Assembly (NCBI GenBank): GCA_023426545.1
Contig: JAFAAN010000117.1
Coordinates: forward strand, 1-5,300
Direction of reading: 5' to 3'
DNA: 5,300 nt
Origin: Pseudomonadota bacterium
GTDB taxonomy: Bacteria; Myxococcota; Myxococcia; Myxococcales; Myxococcaceae
Part shown: positions 4,130 to 5,300 of the stretch, piece by piece
Numbering within the stretch: position 1 is the stretch's first letter
Layout of the letters: each line of letters begins with the position of its first letter
Position numbers and translations under genes: made by a program
Notes under the pieces: generated by a model
Seen by the model: only the letters and a program-made list of their open reading frames with translations
Database searches by the model: none
What the model was told of the DNA's origin: nothing

Positions 4130-5300
4130 GTGGACCACCGATTTCAAGTCAGCCTCCGCGGGGTCATCGACCTCCTGTCCCACCACTTGTACAGCTCCCC
4201 GGGCGTCTACGTACGCGAGCTGCTCCAGAACGCCACCGACGCCATCCGCGCCCGCCAGCACCTAGAGCCCGGCCACACGGGCACCGTCCGGCTGGAGCTG
4301 ATGGAGAAGCAGGACGGCAGCCCGCCCACCCTCCTCTTCACCGACAACGGCGTGGGGCTGACCGAGGACGAAATCCACCGCTTCCTGGCCACCATCGGTG
4401 AGTCCTCCAAGCGCGAGGCCCTGGAGGCCCGCCGCAACGACTTCATCGGACAGTTCGGCATCGGCCTGCTGTCGTGCTTCATGGTGTGCGACGAGCTGCT
4501 GGTGGTGACGCGCTCGGCGCGCGGCGACGGGCGCACGCTGGAGTGGCGGGGCCGGCATGACGGGACGTATGCCGTGCGGGAGTCCGAACACCCGCTCGCC
4601 CAGCCGGGCACCCAGGTCTTCCTGGTGGCCCGCCCGGACATGGCGGAGTGGTTCAACGCCCGGCGCTTGCGCAGCCTCGCGAGCCACTACGGTGGCCTGC
4701 TCCCCTTCCCCATCCACCTCACCACGCCCGAGGGCAGCGAGCGGCTCGACGTCAACGGCGCCCCCTGGCGGCGCGAATACGAGAGCGCGGCCGAGCGGCG
4801 CAAGGCGCTGCTCGCCTACGGGCGCGAGCTGTTCGACACGGACTTCATCGACTGCATCCCGCTGCGCTCCACCGCGGGCGACGTGGACGGGGTGGCCTTC
4901 GTGCTGCCCGCGTCTCCGCACTTCAACTCGCGGCAGAAGCACCGCGTCTACCTCAAGCACATGCTGCTGTCGGAGAGCGCGGAGAACCTGCTGCCGGACT
5001 GGGCCTTCTTCGTGAAGTGCGTGGTGAACGCCAACGCGCTGCGGCCCACCGCCAGCCGCGAGTCCTTCTACGAGGACGAATCGCTCGCCGCCGCGCGCGC
5101 GGCCCTGGGCCAGGGGCTGCGCGCCTACCTGATGGAGCTGGCCCGCGAGGACCCGCGCGCGCTCCAGCGGCTGATTGCCCTTCACGGGCTGAGCGTGAAG
5201 GCCCTGGCGCTGGACGACGACGACTTCTACCGGCTCGTCATCCACTGGCTGCCCTTCGAGACGTCGCTGGGGATGATGACGCTGGCGGACTACCGGCGCG
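4130..5300 (+). CDS. HSP90-family ATP-dependent chaperone, 3' end outside the window
   Basis: The first 390 residues are present and the frame is still open at the window end. The N-terminal GHKL ATPase domain (about 1-180) has the expected motifs: ELLQNATDA (30-38, catalytic Glu E30, Mg/ATP-binding N34), DNGVGL (72-77), and the lid glycines in GQFGIGLLSCF (107-117). The middle domain follows from about 185; RPTASRES (305-312) contains R310, equivalent to the Arg of the NVSRE motif in E. coli HtpG that contacts the ATP gamma-phosphate. The N-to-middle linker is very short and the middle domain compact, so it resembles the divergent 'HSP90 family protein' group of actinobacteria and myxobacteria (about 600 aa) rather than canonical HtpG. 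The start is GTG at 4130: an in-frame TAA at 4115-4117 excludes upstream starts, and homology begins at once (HRFQVSLRGVIDLLS). It should act as a cytoplasmic protein-folding ATPase; clients are unknown. Confidence 0.92.
   Translation, partial: MDHRFQVSLRGVIDLLSHHLYSSPGVYVRELLQNATDAIRARQHLEPGHTGTVRLELMEKQDGSPPTLLFTDNGVGLTEDEIHRFLATIGESSKREALEARRNDFIGQFGIGLLSCFMVCDELLVVTRSARGDGRTLEWRGRHDGTYAVRESEHPLAQPGTQVFLVARPDMAEWFNARRLRSLASHYGGLLPFPIHLTTPEGSERLDVNGAPWRREYESAAERRKALLAYGRELFDTDFIDCIPLRSTAGDVDGVAFVLPASPHFNSRQKHRVYLKHMLLSESAENLLPDWAFFVKCVVNANALRPTASRESFYEDESLAAARAALGQGLRAYLMELAREDPRALQRLIALHGLSVKALALDDDDFYRLVIHWLPFETSLGMMTLADYRR

Noticed and set aside
3977..4261. N-terminal extension of the hydrolase up to an upstream in-frame start at 4261
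   Set aside because: It would overlap the HSP90 gene by over 130 bp, bury the signal peptide and ignore the AGGAG at 3986-3990; the extension has no coding-like character.
4262..5245. Minus-strand ORF of 327 aa opposite the HSP90-family gene
   Set aside because: The plus strand here encodes clear HSP90 motifs in order; the minus frame has none.

Overview
The window is very GC-rich, with strong G/C bias at codon third positions and long antisense ORFs as a by-product. The gene set (a glutathione-dependent formaldehyde module, a bacterial TerB/LETM1-type protein, an exported metallo-beta-lactamase-fold hydrolase and a non-canonical HSP90) fits a delta-proteobacterium of the Myxococcus/Corallococcus type. 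The taxonomic call is inference from composition and gene content, not from a marker gene.

Layout: positions 1-3976 are coded on the minus strand and 4130-5300 on the plus strand. In transcription order on the minus strand there is an exported UPF0173/UlaG-like hydrolase (3976-3146), a 458-aa protein with a C-terminal LETM1-like segment (2980-1604), the formaldehyde-sensing repressor FrmR (1495-1220), class III alcohol dehydrogenase FrmA (1192-83), and the first seven codons of a further gene (21-1) with a strong ribosome-binding site, probably S-formylglutathione hydrolase. On the plus strand an HSP90-family gene starts with GTG at 4130, diverges from the hydrolase gene and runs off the window end. 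No stretch over 300 bases lacks a gene.

How it works together: frmR, frmA and the cut-off gene form a formaldehyde detoxification operon. Formaldehyde reacts with glutathione, FrmA oxidises the adduct to S-formylglutathione, and the predicted third enzyme would hydrolyse it to formate. The 108-bp gap upstream of frmR holds two copies of a TACTGGGGG motif 23 bp apart, each within a short inverted repeat of FrmR/RcnR operator type and overlapping the likely promoter, so the operon is probably autorepressed and induced by formaldehyde. The LETM1-like, hydrolase and HSP90 genes look like separate transcription units; nothing in the sequence ties them functionally to the formaldehyde genes.

No RNA genes, insertion sequences, CRISPR arrays or convincing U-tract terminators were seen. 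The least understood item is the LETM1-like protein; the clearest testable regulatory item is the tandem operator.
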